Shown: positions 24,418-34,622, counted from the first letter of the stretch. The stretch: 64,000 bases of DNA from an uncultured Poribacteria bacterium (GCA_951812525.1 OX638316.1:3466506-3530505); one strand, 5' to 3'. The notes: generated by a model from the sequence alone, not told the origin. A program made the numbers and translations.

Positions 24418-25329
24418 ATGAACAACACGGACACCTTCCACATCCTCGCTCTGGACGGCGGTGGCACACGCGGCATATACACAGCGCAACTTCTCGCCAC
24501 AATTGAACAGGCATTTCAGATCCGAATCAGAACCTGTTTCGAACTCATTGCAGGCACAAGCACAGGGTCAATCATCGCCGGTGCCGCCGTCTCCGATATC
24601 CCAATGCAGGATATTGTCGAACTGTTTGATACCGAAACACCCCATATCTTCCGAAGGCGTTGGTATCGTATACCACTGTTCCTAAGCAAATATCCGAGCC
24701 AAAAACTCACACAGATCCTCGCTGCACATCTTCCCGCAACACCTCTCGGTGAAATAGAAACCCCCTTGATGATAACAAGCTCGGAAATCTCGAAAAGTGA
24801 TGTCCACATTTTCAGATCAAATTATGCTGACAAACTTGGTGAATCTAACCACGTAGATAAAGACGTGGGGCTGAGAGATGCGATCCTCGCCTCCTGCGCT
24901 GCTCCCACATTTTTCGCCCCAAAACCCCTTAACAACTTCCTATTGGCAGACGGTGGGCTTTGGGCAAACAACCCCTCTACAATCGCTTTCACAGAGGCGA
25001 TCTCGGCGTTTGGAAAAGACACACGAGAGGTCAGGATGCTGTCTCTTGGCACAGGACATTCCGTAAATATGTATCGCAATAGACGCGGTTGGGGATTTAT
25101 TACAGGGTGGGGTGGTGCGAAGTTGACCTCCTACGTAATGAGCTTGCAATCTCAAGCGTCCGCAAATATGGCTAAACTTCTACTAAAGGAGAATTACCTA
25201 CGCATCAACCCAGAAATTGATTTCTGGGAATTAGATACAATTACACAGTTAGACAACCTGAAGTCTCTCGCAAAACGTGATTTTGAGAAAAACGCCGAAG
25301 GAATTGAGGCATTCCTTCGGCGTATGTAG
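24418..25329 (+). CDS. Patatin-like phospholipase
   Basis: This 303-residue lipid acyl hydrolase has a complete catalytic dyad. The oxyanion loop DGGGTRG is at residues 13-19, the nucleophile S48 in G-T-S-T-G, and the Asp D178 in ADGGLWANNP. No signal peptide is present, so it is cytoplasmic or membrane-peripheral. The sequence style (ILALDGGGTRGIYTAQLL) is that of the bacterial patatins that also serve as CBASS effectors, but no cyclase or other defence gene is adjacent. A housekeeping lipid role is the default reading. Confidence 0.9.
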   Translation: MNNTDTFHILALDGGGTRGIYTAQLLATIEQAFQIRIRTCFELIAGTSTGSIIAGAAVSDIPMQDIVELFDTETPHIFRRRWYRIPLFLSKYPSQKLTQILAAHLPATPLGEIETPLMITSSEISKSDVHIFRSNYADKLGESNHVDKDVGLRDAILASCAAPTFFAPKPLNNFLLADGGLWANNPSTIAFTEAISAFGKDTREVRMLSLGTGHSVNMYRNRRGWGFITGWGGAKLTSYVMSLQSQASANMAKLLLKENYLRINPEIDFWELDTITQLDNLKSLAKRDFEKNAEGIEAFLRRM

Positions 25330-25397
25330 GGGCGAAATTCATTACATGTTGTAACATACGATAATGTGAAGTTCCTAACGATATGCTTTTTTCGTTG

Positions 25398-26570
25398 TTA
25401 CATAGCGTTGGCTTCTTGAACTAACCATACTGAAATGGACTGGAGCATAATTTGATGCGCCCGTTCAACAATCGGATTTAACGAAGGTATATGCGCAAAC
25501 ATTTTTTGCGCTTTGTGTTTCAGATCCGCCGGTGCCGGTAATTCAGGGATTTTCAGTTCGGCGAGGAATTTTTCTACCTCTGTCTGACCCATGTGAGCAC
25601 GTTTTCGCAATTCTTCCAACTTTGGTGTCTGCGACCACGCTTTCAAAAGTGCTTTGCCAATCTGTTCAATCGAAAAGCTTCCAGCCAGTTGATGCGCCGC
25701 TTTTTCAACGACAGTTAAGGATAATTTACGTGTGCCCTCAACCACGTGTGTTGGAGGTAAGCGAAGATCCCAAACAATCCTAAAAATCGATAAGACTTTC
25801 AAGATATAATACGTTATATCAATTTGCCACCAGTGGAAACCTTGAGGTGTAGCACTTGGAAAATGGTGGTGATTGTTATGCCATCCCTCCCCTAATGTAA
25901 TAATAGCCAGAAGTAGGTTGTTGCGGGAGTGATCTCCTGTGACATACGGCTGTTTACCGTAAACGTGGGAAAGAGAATTAATCGTGAACGTTCCATGAAA
26001 AAGCAAGACTGTACTCAGGAAAAACCCCACGAAAAGTCCAGACCAACCTGCAACCGCCCAAACGGCAACTCCTAACAAAAATGGTGGGAATCTTTCCCAC
26101 TTTTCTAACCAAACAAGTTCAGGATATTTCTGAAAATCCTTAATTAAATCATAATTTGTAGTAAGCCCGCGTTTGGAGAAGATCCAAAGTACGTGGGAAT
26201 ACCAAAATCCATGTTTAACAGGCGAGTGTACATCTTGGTCGGTGTCAGAGTGCTTATGATGTAGGCGATGTTTCGCTGCCCACCATAGGACACCGCGCTG
26301 TGCTGAACTCTGACCCAGGAATGCCAGAAGGAATTGAAATACGCGACTAGTTTTATATGAACGGTGAGCAAAATACCGATGGAACCCCGCTGTGATTCCG
26401 AACATACGGATAACGTACAAGACACCACATATAATCCAATCTATGGGTTGAACGTCTACCCAGATAATTCCAAAACACGCCAGGTGAACCATTATGAAAG
26501 GCAAAACTCGGGGATGAATAATGTCCTCCATATCGGCAGGACGCGAGGTGCTTGGTTCTCTTGATGACAC
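25398..26570 (-). CDS. Acyl-CoA/acyl-lipid delta-9 desaturase
   Basis: This 390-residue integral membrane di-iron fatty acid desaturase has all three histidine boxes: HRYFAH (64-69), HRLHH (101-105) and HNNHH in GEGWHNNHHHFP. Four hydrophobic segments surround them. It introduces a double bond into saturated acyl chains and so adjusts membrane fluidity. After the core (about 1-275) there is a 110-residue charged helical C-terminal extension beyond usual stearoyl-CoA desaturase length, whose role is unknown. Translation is taken from the GTG at 26570, preceded by AAGGAA. An ATG 13 codons in is possible. Confidence 0.9.
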   Translation of the reverse strand: MSSREPSTSRPADMEDIIHPRVLPFIMVHLACFGIIWVDVQPIDWIICGVLYVIRMFGITAGFHRYFAHRSYKTSRVFQFLLAFLGQSSAQRGVLWWAAKHRLHHKHSDTDQDVHSPVKHGFWYSHVLWIFSKRGLTTNYDLIKDFQKYPELVWLEKWERFPPFLLGVAVWAVAGWSGLFVGFFLSTVLLFHGTFTINSLSHVYGKQPYVTGDHSRNNLLLAIITLGEGWHNNHHHFPSATPQGFHWWQIDITYYILKVLSIFRIVWDLRLPPTHVVEGTRKLSLTVVEKAAHQLAGSFSIEQIGKALLKAWSQTPKLEELRKRAHMGQTEVEKFLAELKIPELPAPADLKHKAQKMFAHIPSLNPIVERAHQIMLQSISVWLVQEANAM

Positions 26571-26790
26571 TATCGTTGTGTTCCTTTTGCTTTTCGCTTT
26601 CTACGCATAACGATGACGCTATTGCGTAATTAAGTGATTCCTTGTAGGCATCGGAGCCCGTCGGAGTGAATACCATTCGCTAAAAAGTTGGTTTATCTAT
26701 GTTTACTGCCTAAAAAATAAATCGCTTGCGGTTGTGAGAAGGACTATCGTCCGAGGATCGAAGTTAGTTAATTGTTGTGGCTTAGGTTGG

Positions 26791-26824
26791 TTATAGGGCG
26801 AGGTGCCGAGACATCGCCCTATAA
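26791..26824 (-). terminator. Hairpin downstream of pckG
   Basis: Perfect 11-base arms TTATAGGGCGA and TCGCCCTATAA enclose a 12-base loop, 14 bases after the pckG stop. No T tract follows. The rest of the 267-base gap to the desaturase start shows nothing else recognisable. Confidence 0.5.
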
Positions 26825-26837
26825 TATGAGAGGAGGA

Positions 26838-28631
26838 CTATTGATTCTCACGCAAGCGAGCCTCTAAAGCCGCCAATTCATCGGATAACGCCTTCGGCAA
26901 TGTATCACCGAAACGTTCATAGTGTTCTCGAATTGACTCAATTTCGTTGAGCCATTCTTCAGTATTAACGTTCAGGAGTTCTTCCATCTGTTCTGCTGTT
27001 ACATCTAGTCCAGCAGTGTCGATTGCATCGGGTGCCGGCAGATAGCCAATCGGAGTTTCGAGTGCTTCACCCTTTCCAGATACACGTTCCACAATCCATT
27101 TCAAAACGCGACTATTTTCGCCAAAGCCGGGCCAGAGCCAGCCACCATCGGTATCCTTACGGAACCAATTGACGTAGAAGATCTTTGGCAGTTTGCTGGC
27201 ATCGGTATTCTGACCCATTTCCAGCCAGTGTGCGAAGTAGTCACCCATATTATAGCCACAGAACGGGAGCATCGCCATTGGGTCGCGTCTGAGTTCACCA
27301 ACTGTTCCAGCAGCAGCTGCAGTACGTTCGGAAGAAGCAATAGAACCGATAAAAGTACCGTGCTGCCAATCGAAAGTCTCAAACACAAGTGGGACCGTTG
27401 AGGCGCGTCGTCCGCCGAAAAGAATAGCCGAAATTGGGACACCGTTCGGGTTTTCCCAGTTCGGATCGATGATTGGGCATTGAGAGGCGGGGGTTGTATA
27501 GCGTGCATTCGGGTGTGCAGCTGTTTTTTCATCACCGGGATGCCATTCTTCGCCAAGCCAGCTTGTGGCCGTTTCAGGTGGCTTTTCACTCATCTCTTCC
27601 CACCAGACATCCGTATCCTCTGTGAGGGCGGCGTTTGTGAATATTGAATTTGATGTGAGTGTGTGCATCGCGTTCGGGTTCGTGTCCATCGACGTGCCAG
27701 GAGCGACTCCGAAAAAGCCTGCTTCCGGATTAATGGCGTAAAGTCTGCCATCTTCACCAAATTTCATCCAAGCAATATCGTCACCAATCGTCTCAGCTTT
27801 CCAGCCCGGTATAGTCGGTGTCAGCATCGCAAGATTCGTTTTGCCACAGGCACTCGGAAACGCTGCCGCAATGTAGGTTTTCTCACCTTCAGGGCTCGTT
27901 AATCCCAGAATAAGCATGTGTTCTGCCATCCATCCGTCATTTTTTGCCATCACAGAGGCGATGCGGAGTGCATAGCATTTTTTGCCGAGCAGCGCGTTTC
28001 CACCGTAGCCACTACCGTAGGACCAGATGGAGCGTTCTTCGGGAAAGTGTACAATATATTTGTTATCGGGATTGCAGGGCCAGACAACATCAGCCTGTCC
28101 CGGTTCAAGCGGCATTCCGACGGAATGTAGACACTGCACAAAATCTCCATCTTCGCCAAGCACATCGAGCACATCATTTCCCATGCGGGTCATGATTCGC
28201 ATATTCACGACGACGTAGGGTGAATCACTGATTTCAACGCCAATGTGTGAAATGGGTGAACCGAGCGGTCCCATGCTGAACGGCACGACGTACATCGTTC
28301 TGCCTCTCATGCAACCCTTGAAAAGTCCTTTGAGAGTGTCTTTCATTTCATCTGGATCGTGCCAGTTGTTTGTTGGACCCGCTTCAAGAGGAGTCTTTGA
28401 GCAGATGAATGTTCTATCTTCAACGCGTGCGACATCGCCAGAATCGGAGCGGGCAAGATAACTCCCTGGTCGTTTTTTGGGATCTAAGCGGACAAAGGTT
28501 CCTTTCTGGACGAGTTCTTCACACAGCCGATCGTTTTCTTCCTGAGAACCGTCACACCAATAGATTGAGTCGGGTTGGCAGAGTTCAGCTGCTTCTTCAA
28601 CCCAACGCTGTAACTTCTTATTCTTGGTCAT
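26838..28631 (-). CDS. pckG: Phosphoenolpyruvate carboxykinase (GTP)
   Basis: This 597-residue cytoplasmic enzyme interconverts oxaloacetate + GTP and PEP + GDP + CO2, the entry step of gluconeogenesis. The P-loop [14 protein letters not shown] and metal-binding [31 protein letters not shown] regions are intact. WLGEEWHPG and [14 protein letters not shown] are diagnostic of the GTP family rather than the ATP family. Length is normal. An AGGAGG Shine-Dalgarno lies six bases before the ATG, and it is transcribed alone. Confidence 0.97.
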   Translation of the reverse strand: MTKNKKLQRWVEEAAELCQPDSIYWCDGSQEENDRLCEELVQKGTFVRLDPKKRPGSYLARSDSGDVARVEDRTFICSKTPLEAGPTNNWHDPDEMKDTLKGLFKGCMRGRTMYVVPFSMGPLGSPISHIGVEISDSPYVVVNMRIMTRMGNDVLDVLGEDGDFVQCLHSVGMPLEPGQADVVWPCNPDNKYIVHFPEERSIWSYGSGYGGNALLGKKCYALRIASVMAKNDGWMAEHMLILGLTSPEGEKTYIAAAFPSACGKTNLAMLTPTIPGWKAETIGDDIAWMKFGEDGRLYAINPEAGFFGVAPGTSMDTNPNAMHTLTSNSIFTNAALTEDTDVWWEEMSEKPPETATSWLGEEWHPGDEKTAAHPNARYTTPASQCPIIDPNWENPNGVPISAILFGGRRASTVPLVFETFDWQHGTFIGSIASSERTAAAAGTVGELRRDPMAMLPFCGYNMGDYFAHWLEMGQNTDASKLPKIFYVNWFRKDTDGGWLWPGFGENSRVLKWIVERVSGKGEALETPIGYLPAPDAIDTAGLDVTAEQMEELLNVNTEEWLNEIESIREHYERFGDTLPKALSDELAALEARLRENQ

Positions 28632-28679
28632 TTAAACCTCCTAAGTGTTGTTGAATACATCTATTATTGCTCCCTATAT

Positions 28680-28708
28680 ATTTTACAACAAATTTCCTCA
28701 CTTCGCAA
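28680..28708 (-). promoter_or_regulatory. Promoter for pckG
   Basis: On the minus strand, TTGCGA (28708-28703) and TAAAAT (28685-28680) are separated by 17 bases. The message would have a leader of about 40 bases. Confidence 0.5.
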
Positions 28709-28746
28709 ATTAAATGCAAAACAACCTACAAATGATAGTTTAATTC

Positions 28747-28780
28747 GTAGGTTGGGTTGAAACGTAGTTGAAACCCAACG
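28747..28780. repeat. GTTGGGTT hairpin repeat, copy 1
   Basis: The pattern GTAGGTTGGGTT ... GTAGTTGAAACCCAAC has arms GTTGGGTT and AACCCAAC. Related copies are at 55553 and 59305. It lies between pckG and the Omp85 gene. Confidence 0.6.
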
Positions 28781-28827
28781 TCAAACCGAATAGTTCTAGA
28801 TATACCATGCTTCCTGTGTAGAGGAAG

Positions 28828-30762
28828 TCAAAACGATGCTCCTAAACTGACATGAATTTTTCCCCTAAACAAAGAATCTCCAGCAGCGAGTCCGTAGTTC
28901 AATCGTAAGATACCACCTTTAGACTCAAGACGGGCTCCAAATCCGTATCCGACTCGGAGTCTGTCAAAAGCTGAAGGGGTCTCAAGCAGGGTTACAGCAC
29001 CTAAATCAGTAAAAACAAAAATCTGTGAGTCAGGTCCAACGAGATACCGGTATTCGATGTTGGCATAAACACGACGTGGTCCCGAAAACCAGTCTTCATC
29101 GTACCCGCGCAATGTAGTTGCACCACCGAGGTAGAAGAGTTCAGTTGGTGGGATAACTATGTCAGAATCGCTCGCAAGCTGCGTCTCAAAACCCCATGCA
29201 GCAGTACCGTGGAGTTCTATGGCAATCGTCTGTTTCCGCCACGTTGGATAGTATTGTTGGAGGGAAAGCCACGCCTTCCTGAGCCGAAAGTCGCTCCGTG
29301 ATACCTCAAAGGCAATACTATCACGCCGACCGCGCATCGGGTTCAAAAAATAGTCGCGCGTATCCCGCGTCAACCGAAATGTGACACTATACTTTGTCCC
29401 GCTATACGCTTGAAGGTCAGTTGATGAAGTGGCAGTCGGAGATTGTCCCTCAAAAGGAGTTACTAATGTCAGAGGCAGACCCGCATTTGGCACTTTAATC
29501 TGTTTATATCCTAACGTCATAGTGCCTTCAAAGACCCGTCCAAAGTTAGTGGTTGCACTCACGCTGCTGGAACGTTCTTCCGAAACTGTTTCACTGTCGT
29601 CGGATGGAAAGCCGGCAAGCTGATCCCGACCAAGACTACGTTGTTTGATTTGTCCGTACGCTACACCGATGGTTAACGGTTTCCCAAATATCCACGGCTC
29701 CGCATAACTGAGCCGAAGGACTCTAAGCAGTCCAGATTTCCAATATAAGTCAAACTGCCTGCCTGTCCCTAACAGATTGGTCTCGCTGGCTTCAAATACA
29801 CCAGTAAGTTGTGGAGCCGCGTCAACTTCGGAATCTGGTGGTGCATATCCAATAACACCACTCAATCGTCCCGTTTTTGCTTCGGTTACATGCGCGTGAA
29901 AGTTAATCCTATCCAATGTTGTCCCTGCTTCCAACACATTTGGGTTAATCTGATAGAAATACCCCAAGTTGCGCAGTCGGCGGTAACTCGTGTCGATATC
30001 GCGTTGATCGAAACGTTGGTTAGGTTTTACCGGAATTTCTCGAAGAACCACCTCTGTCTTCGTCTTTTGGAGACCGCTAACCTTGACTTCACCAATCCGA
30101 ATCTGTGAACCTTCACGGATATGCAACTGAAAATCTACTGTAGATGTTTCTGATGAAAGTTGAATGTCTTTGGTTTCAATCTCAATCTTCGGATAGCCGT
30201 GTTCACTGTATAGCGTCTGGATACGCTCAATTCCACCTGCTAACGCTGCTTCTGTAAAAAGTTTGCCCTGCTTTAGATTGAGTTCGTCACGAATTTCATT
30301 TTCAGAAAAGCGTTGATTCCCGGTAAGCGTCAATGTCCCTATACGGATCTGTCTGCCTTCCGCAATTTTCACTGTAATAGACACATCCGTTTCATTTGCT
30401 GAAATGGGTGAAACTGCCGGTGTCATTTCTACGAACACAAATCCGTCTTTCCGATATGCATCAAGGATACGTTCAAACCCGTCTCTAATTTCCGCTTGGG
30501 TATATCCTTTCTCCGACTGCCACACAAACAGATTTGTCAATCTTCTCTGATTAAAATGCGCGTTGCCGTCAAAGCGAAGTTGGCGAATGTAATAGTGCTG
30601 TTGCGTCGTCTTGTCTTCTGTTTCGTTGTTAACAGTTATATCTGCCAAGTTGTCGTTCTGTTCTATGTCGTTGGTCCCATATAATGGGTCAGGTATTCCG
30701 ATTATGCAGAAAAATAAACCACTGAGCAATATAAAAAGTTGTGGAAATCGGTGTTTGTACAT
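28828..30762 (-). CDS. Omp85-family outer-membrane protein (BamA/TamA-like)
   Basis: This 644-residue protein has a signal peptide (about 1-29). Three POTRA domains follow (about 55-135, 138-215 and 218-300, each starting with a YYIRQLRFDGN / IRIGTLTLTGN / IRIGEVKVSGL type strand). The C-terminal 16-strand-type beta-barrel (about 310-644) ends in Phe. The motif LRGYDEDWFSGPRR corresponds to the lid-lock VRGF/Y region of Omp85 proteins. Three POTRA domains fit TamA or a short Omp85 better than the five-POTRA BamA. It should insert or export outer-membrane proteins. No partner genes are adjacent. Confidence 0.88.
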   Translation of the reverse strand: MYKHRFPQLFILLSGLFFCIIGIPDPLYGTNDIEQNDNLADITVNNETEDKTTQQHYYIRQLRFDGNAHFNQRRLTNLFVWQSEKGYTQAEIRDGFERILDAYRKDGFVFVEMTPAVSPISANETDVSITVKIAEGRQIRIGTLTLTGNQRFSENEIRDELNLKQGKLFTEAALAGGIERIQTLYSEHGYPKIEIETKDIQLSSETSTVDFQLHIREGSQIRIGEVKVSGLQKTKTEVVLREIPVKPNQRFDQRDIDTSYRRLRNLGYFYQINPNVLEAGTTLDRINFHAHVTEAKTGRLSGVIGYAPPDSEVDAAPQLTGVFEASETNLLGTGRQFDLYWKSGLLRVLRLSYAEPWIFGKPLTIGVAYGQIKQRSLGRDQLAGFPSDDSETVSEERSSSVSATTNFGRVFEGTMTLGYKQIKVPNAGLPLTLVTPFEGQSPTATSSTDLQAYSGTKYSVTFRLTRDTRDYFLNPMRGRRDSIAFEVSRSDFRLRKAWLSLQQYYPTWRKQTIAIELHGTAAWGFETQLASDSDIVIPPTELFYLGGATTLRGYDEDWFSGPRRVYANIEYRYLVGPDSQIFVFTDLGAVTLLETPSAFDRLRVGYGFGARLESKGGILRLNYGLAAGDSLFRGKIHVSLGASF

Positions 30763-30798
30763 ATATTGTCTCCATTAAGTCCGAACCTATACGATGAT

Positions 30799-30828
30799 AT
30801 TTTAGCATGTGCGATACGCTAAAGGCAA
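30799..30828 (-). promoter_or_regulatory. Possible promoter for the Omp85 gene
   Basis: On the minus strand, TTGCCT (30828-30823) and TAAAAT (30804-30799) are separated by 18 bases. A GGAGAC Shine-Dalgarno follows before the ATG at 30762. Confidence 0.4.
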
Positions 30829-30969
30829 ATCGTCCTTATGTGTAGGATGGTATCTACAATAGTAGTATCTCTCTGTGTTCCATGCTCGGTAGAAGTAGTA
30901 TGTACAATATTTTGCTAAGTGTGCGAAATTTATGGCACCGAAGGTCAAGGCTTTTATGTAAGAATTAAT

Positions 30970-30998
30970 TTGATAAAAATTGTAAAATGTGATATAAT
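30970..30998 (+). promoter_or_regulatory. Near-consensus promoter for the radical SAM / ABC pair
   Basis: TTGATA (30970-30975) and TATAAT (30993-30998) are separated by exactly 17 bases. The leader of about 80 bases contains a small hairpin GGGTA...TACCC (31049-31065) ahead of the AGGAG Shine-Dalgarno. The 325-base divergent region holds nothing else recognisable. Confidence 0.75.
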
Positions 30999-31087
30999 AT
31001 TGCTTGGAGTGATTAAATCGATAATTTATTCGGAAAAATTGGCAATACGGGTATGATGATTACCCCCGCTAGGAGTACATATAGATT

Positions 31088-33091
31088 ATGCCAAATGCAC
31101 TATTTGTTTATCCAAAGTTCCCGCCATCTTATTGGGGGTTTAAATACGCCTTAGATTTTCTTGGAAAAAAATCCTCAATGCCCCCGCTCGGATTGCTAAC
31201 TATCGCCGGGATGTTCCCTAAGCACTATAACTTGAAGGTCGTCGATCTTAATATTGATCCACTCACTGATGCAGATATTCAGTGGGCAGATGTCGTCTTA
31301 ACATCGACGATGATTGTTCAAAAAGCCTCGCTTTACGAGGTCGCTGAACGTTGCAATCGAGCCGGAGTTCCAATTATCGCCGGCGGACCGCATCCGACCT
31401 CTTACTATGACAATATCAAAGAAGAGACCGACGCTACGATTAACCATTTTCTCTTCGGGGAAGTTGAAGAAATCTTTGAAGACTTCTTGACCGATTTTGA
31501 GAGCGGAACAGCGAAAGAGATATATCGCGAAAACCGAAAACCGGATATCACAAAAACACCCCCGCCTCGCTACGATCTTATCGATATTAACGCCTACGGC
31601 TCAATGGCACTCCAATTCTCGCGCGGGTGTCCTTTCAACTGCGAGTTCTGTGATATTACAAAGCTGTTCGGACGCGTGCCGCGCACCAAAAGCAATGAGC
31701 AAATGATGGCTGAGTTCGAGATGCTCTATAAACTCGGCTGGAAAGGCGCGATGTTCGTTGTTGATGACAACTTTATTGGGAACAAACGCGACGCAATGCG
31801 ATTGCTGCCTGCTGTCAAGGAGTGGCAGGAAGAACGACAATTTCCTTTCTCACTCTATACTGAAGCAAGTGTGAACCTCGTCGAAATACCTGAAATGCTC
31901 GATGCAATGAGCGATGCCGGTTTTAACATGGTTTTTCTCGGTATCGAAAGTCCTAATGATGATGCACTGATTAGCACCTCCAAAGGGCAGAACACGAGCA
32001 AACAGGAAGATGCCGGTAGCTACTTGTTGAGTGCTGTCAGGCAGATACAGAGCAGAGGGATGGAGGTCACAGGTGGATTTATCATTGGGCTTGATGGTGA
32101 TACGGAATTTGATTCGCATATCAACTTTATTCAGGAAGCTGGTATTCCGATGGCGATGGCTGGTCTCCTGACTGCTCTCAAGGAGACTGATCTCTGGCAT
32201 CGATTGAAAACTGAAGATCGGTTGCTTGGGGAGTCCAGCGGAAATCAGACCGACATGACCCTTAATTTTGTACCGGAAATGCCGCGTCAGGAGCTCCTTC
32301 AAGAGTATCGGCGGGTCGTATCAACACTCTACGATCCGACCTTGAAGAACTATTTTGCTCGATGTTTGAAGCTACTTGAGTACATGCCTAAAACCCATAA
32401 TAATGTCAGATCGATTAATATGAATGAACTCGGAGCGTTCATGCGGTCTATCCAGAAGCAGCTTTTCTCGAAACAAGGTTGGGAGTACGCACGGTTCTTG
32501 CTAAAAACCTTAAAAGACTATCGTTCGATGTTCCCGGAAGCCGCCCGATTAGCCATCATGGGTTACCATCTTGAGAAAATAACTCGCCATACTGTTGCTG
32601 TTGAAGACTTCAGAAACTTCTTGGAGCATGAAATGGAGACCTTTAAAAAACAGGTTTCGCAATTCACGCAGGTACAAGGCGACCACATGAGTGAGATGCA
32701 AAGTTATTCACGGCAACTCTTTGCTCGTGTTAAAACAGAGTACAATTCGATTCACGAAGATTTTCGGTACGCCGCGCACGCTGCACTTACCGGTTTTCAA
32801 CAATCGATGTTCAAAGAGTACTTAGAGGCTGAACTCATGGCTTTCAAAAATGCTGCCAGTGCTTTCGCAAAAGCGCAGAGTGCCCGTCTCGGGGAATTAC
32901 AAACGTACGTCCATAGACTCTTTGTCCGTGTTCGCGCACAGCACGCGCAACTCTACGATAGTTTCAGGCATCATACCGACGATTTGAGTCACAATACCCA
33001 AGAAGCCTTTGATGTTTTCCGTGAATCCATCGCACGACATTTAGAACAACTCTTCGGTTCTGTTCCTGTACAAATTGAAGGTTTGACCTAA
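31088..33091 (+). CDS. B12-binding-type radical SAM protein with duplicated C-terminal helical repeat
   Basis: This 667-residue protein has an N-terminal cobalamin-binding-like Rossmann domain (about 1-140). It is followed by a radical SAM domain with the cluster motif C181-xxx-C185-xx-C188 (RGCPFNCEFCD) and a DUF4070-type segment (about 380-510). This architecture is shared with B12-dependent radical SAM methyltransferases such as HpnR-type enzymes. The cobalamin DxHxxG motif is not evident, so B12 may not be bound. The last 157 residues consist of two similar helical repeats (about 512-576 and 578-645), each with LExE...FK...F...Q and LFxRV...FR. Substrate is unknown. The ABC ATPase starts 7 bases later. 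Confidence 0.88.
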   Translation: MPNALFVYPKFPPSYWGFKYALDFLGKKSSMPPLGLLTIAGMFPKHYNLKVVDLNIDPLTDADIQWADVVLTSTMIVQKASLYEVAERCNRAGVPIIAGGPHPTSYYDNIKEETDATINHFLFGEVEEIFEDFLTDFESGTAKEIYRENRKPDITKTPPPRYDLIDINAYGSMALQFSRGCPFNCEFCDITKLFGRVPRTKSNEQMMAEFEMLYKLGWKGAMFVVDDNFIGNKRDAMRLLPAVKEWQEERQFPFSLYTEASVNLVEIPEMLDAMSDAGFNMVFLGIESPNDDALISTSKGQNTSKQEDAGSYLLSAVRQIQSRGMEVTGGFIIGLDGDTEFDSHINFIQEAGIPMAMAGLLTALKETDLWHRLKTEDRLLGESSGNQTDMTLNFVPEMPRQELLQEYRRVVSTLYDPTLKNYFARCLKLLEYMPKTHNNVRSINMNELGAFMRSIQKQLFSKQGWEYARFLLKTLKDYRSMFPEAARLAIMGYHLEKITRHTVAVEDFRNFLEHEMETFKKQVSQFTQVQGDHMSEMQSYSRQLFARVKTEYNSIHEDFRYAAHAALTGFQQSMFKEYLEAELMAFKNAASAFAKAQSARLGELQTYVHRLFVRVRAQHAQLYDSFRHHTDDLSHNTQEAFDVFRESIARHLEQLFGSVPVQIEGLT

Positions 33092-33098
33092 CGCGACC

Positions 33099-34622
33099 AT
33101 GGCGTTGATTGAGATAGAGAACCTCGGTTTCACATATCCGAGTCGTCAGACCCCAACATTAAGGGGTATCACGACCCGTATTCCTTCCGAAGCATTTGTG
33201 CTATTGACAGGTCCAACCGGGTGTGGTAAATCTACATTACTGCGGACACTGAACGGCTTAATCCCACACGCTTCGGCGGGAAGACTCACTGGAAAGGTGC
33301 TTCTCAGCGGACAAGACCTTGCTACAGAACCGCTCGCTACTATCTGCCAACAAGTCGCACTCCTCTTCCAAAACCCGGAAGATCAGCTCTTTTGCACTTT
33401 AGTTGAAGACGAAGTTGCCTTTGGGCTCGAAAATTTCGGTTTTCCTTCCCAAGATATTAAGGAACGAATCGCTTTTGCCTTGGAACAGGTAGGGCTACCT
33501 AATTTCCAGAGCAGGGAGATCTCATCACTTTCCGGTGGTCAAAAACAACGCGTTGCGCTCGCTGCTATCTGTGCGATGCAACCCCAAGTCCTGCTCCTTG
33601 ATGAACCCACCAGCCATCTCGACCCGCAAGGCACGCGGGACATTCTCGATATCGTCGCGAAACTAAATAGGAAGATGGGAATAACCGTCATCTTGGCAAC
33701 CCATCGAACCAGAGAGGTTGCTCCGCTGTGCGATCATGTATGGTTAATGGACGAAGGACGACTCTATCTGGATTTACCGAAGACAGAAGCGTTTCAGGAC
33801 TTCACTCCATATCAGCGTTTGGGTGTACAGGTTCCTGTAGGTGAGCCAGTCCCGTCCGCAACCCCGCTTTCTAATCCGAAAATTTCTACGCTAATACCCT
33901 CGAAAAACTTTAGTCTGAGTATCAGCGAACTCCATTTTCATTATCCAAATACCGATAAGGATGCTGTGTGTGGGATCTCCTGTGATGTTCAACGTGGAGA
34001 AGTCCTCGCAATCATGGGAGCAAACGGGTCTGGCAAAACAACGCTAATTCACTTGATTGCAGGTTTACTACGTCCGTCAGCAGGACAGGTAGCAATTGCT
34101 GGAAAGACGCAGACCCGCGTAAAACTTCATCAGTTGGCAGGAGAAGTCGGCATCGTTTTTCAGAATCCTGATCTGCTGCTACAGGCGAAGACCGTCCACG
34201 ATGAAGTTGCATTCGGTCCTAAAAATCTCAAATTTCCAACTAAAACCCTTGAAGAGCGGGTTACCAAAACGCTCTCACAATTTGACTTAAATAGTCTTGC
34301 TACAGAAGCACCGTATGCCTTGTCGCGAGGACAGCGGCAGCGCATCGCTGTTGCAGCAACCTTTTCACTACATCCCGATCTCTTTCTTCTTGATGAACCT
34401 ACCACCGGTCAAGATGCGCAGCACCTCTATGGGTTAATGGACGAACTTTGCGATGAAATCCGACACGAGCATAAGACACTCATTTTCGCAACTCACGATA
34501 CAGATCTCACCTTGAAATATGCCGACCGCGTTCTCTTACTACGCGATGGGCGGGTAATTTTTGATGGCGTTCCCAATACAGCCTTTAATAATCCTGAACT
34601 CTTAGCCCAAGCATCTCTATAA
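33099..34622 (+). CDS. Fused double ABC ATPase of energy-coupling-factor type
   Basis: This 507-residue protein is two EcfA-like ATPase domains in one chain. Domain 1 has Walker A GPTGCGKST, Q-loop LFQNPEDQLF, signature LSGGQKQR and Walker B LLLDEPTSHLDP. Domain 2 has GANGSGKTT, VFQNPDLLL, LSRGQRQR (Gly replaced by Arg in the signature) and LFLLDEPTTGQD. ECF modules import vitamins or metal ions using an EcfT scaffold and a substrate-binding S protein. Neither is adjacent, so the substrate is open. The FQNPxxQ box supports the ECF subgroup. Tight linkage to the radical SAM gene hints at cobalamin or another cofactor. Confidence 0.92.
   Translation: MALIEIENLGFTYPSRQTPTLRGITTRIPSEAFVLLTGPTGCGKSTLLRTLNGLIPHASAGRLTGKVLLSGQDLATEPLATICQQVALLFQNPEDQLFCTLVEDEVAFGLENFGFPSQDIKERIAFALEQVGLPNFQSREISSLSGGQKQRVALAAICAMQPQVLLLDEPTSHLDPQGTRDILDIVAKLNRKMGITVILATHRTREVAPLCDHVWLMDEGRLYLDLPKTEAFQDFTPYQRLGVQVPVGEPVPSATPLSNPKISTLIPSKNFSLSISELHFHYPNTDKDAVCGISCDVQRGEVLAIMGANGSGKTTLIHLIAGLLRPSAGQVAIAGKTQTRVKLHQLAGEVGIVFQNPDLLLQAKTVHDEVAFGPKNLKFPTKTLEERVTKTLSQFDLNSLATEAPYALSRGQRQRIAVAATFSLHPDLFLLDEPTTGQDAQHLYGLMDELCDEIRHEHKTLIFATHDTDLTLKYADRVLLLRDGRVIFDGVPNTAFNNPELLAQASL

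Noticed and set aside
24418-25329. Patatin as a CBASS antiphage effector
   Set aside because: No CD-NTase, E1/E2, JAB or HORMA/TRIP13 gene is adjacent. The neighbours are SOD and a desaturase, so a lipid-metabolism role is simpler.
30999-31087. Cobalamin riboswitch in the leader of the radical SAM gene
   Set aside because: The leader is about 80 bases with one small hairpin and no B12-box-like sequence.
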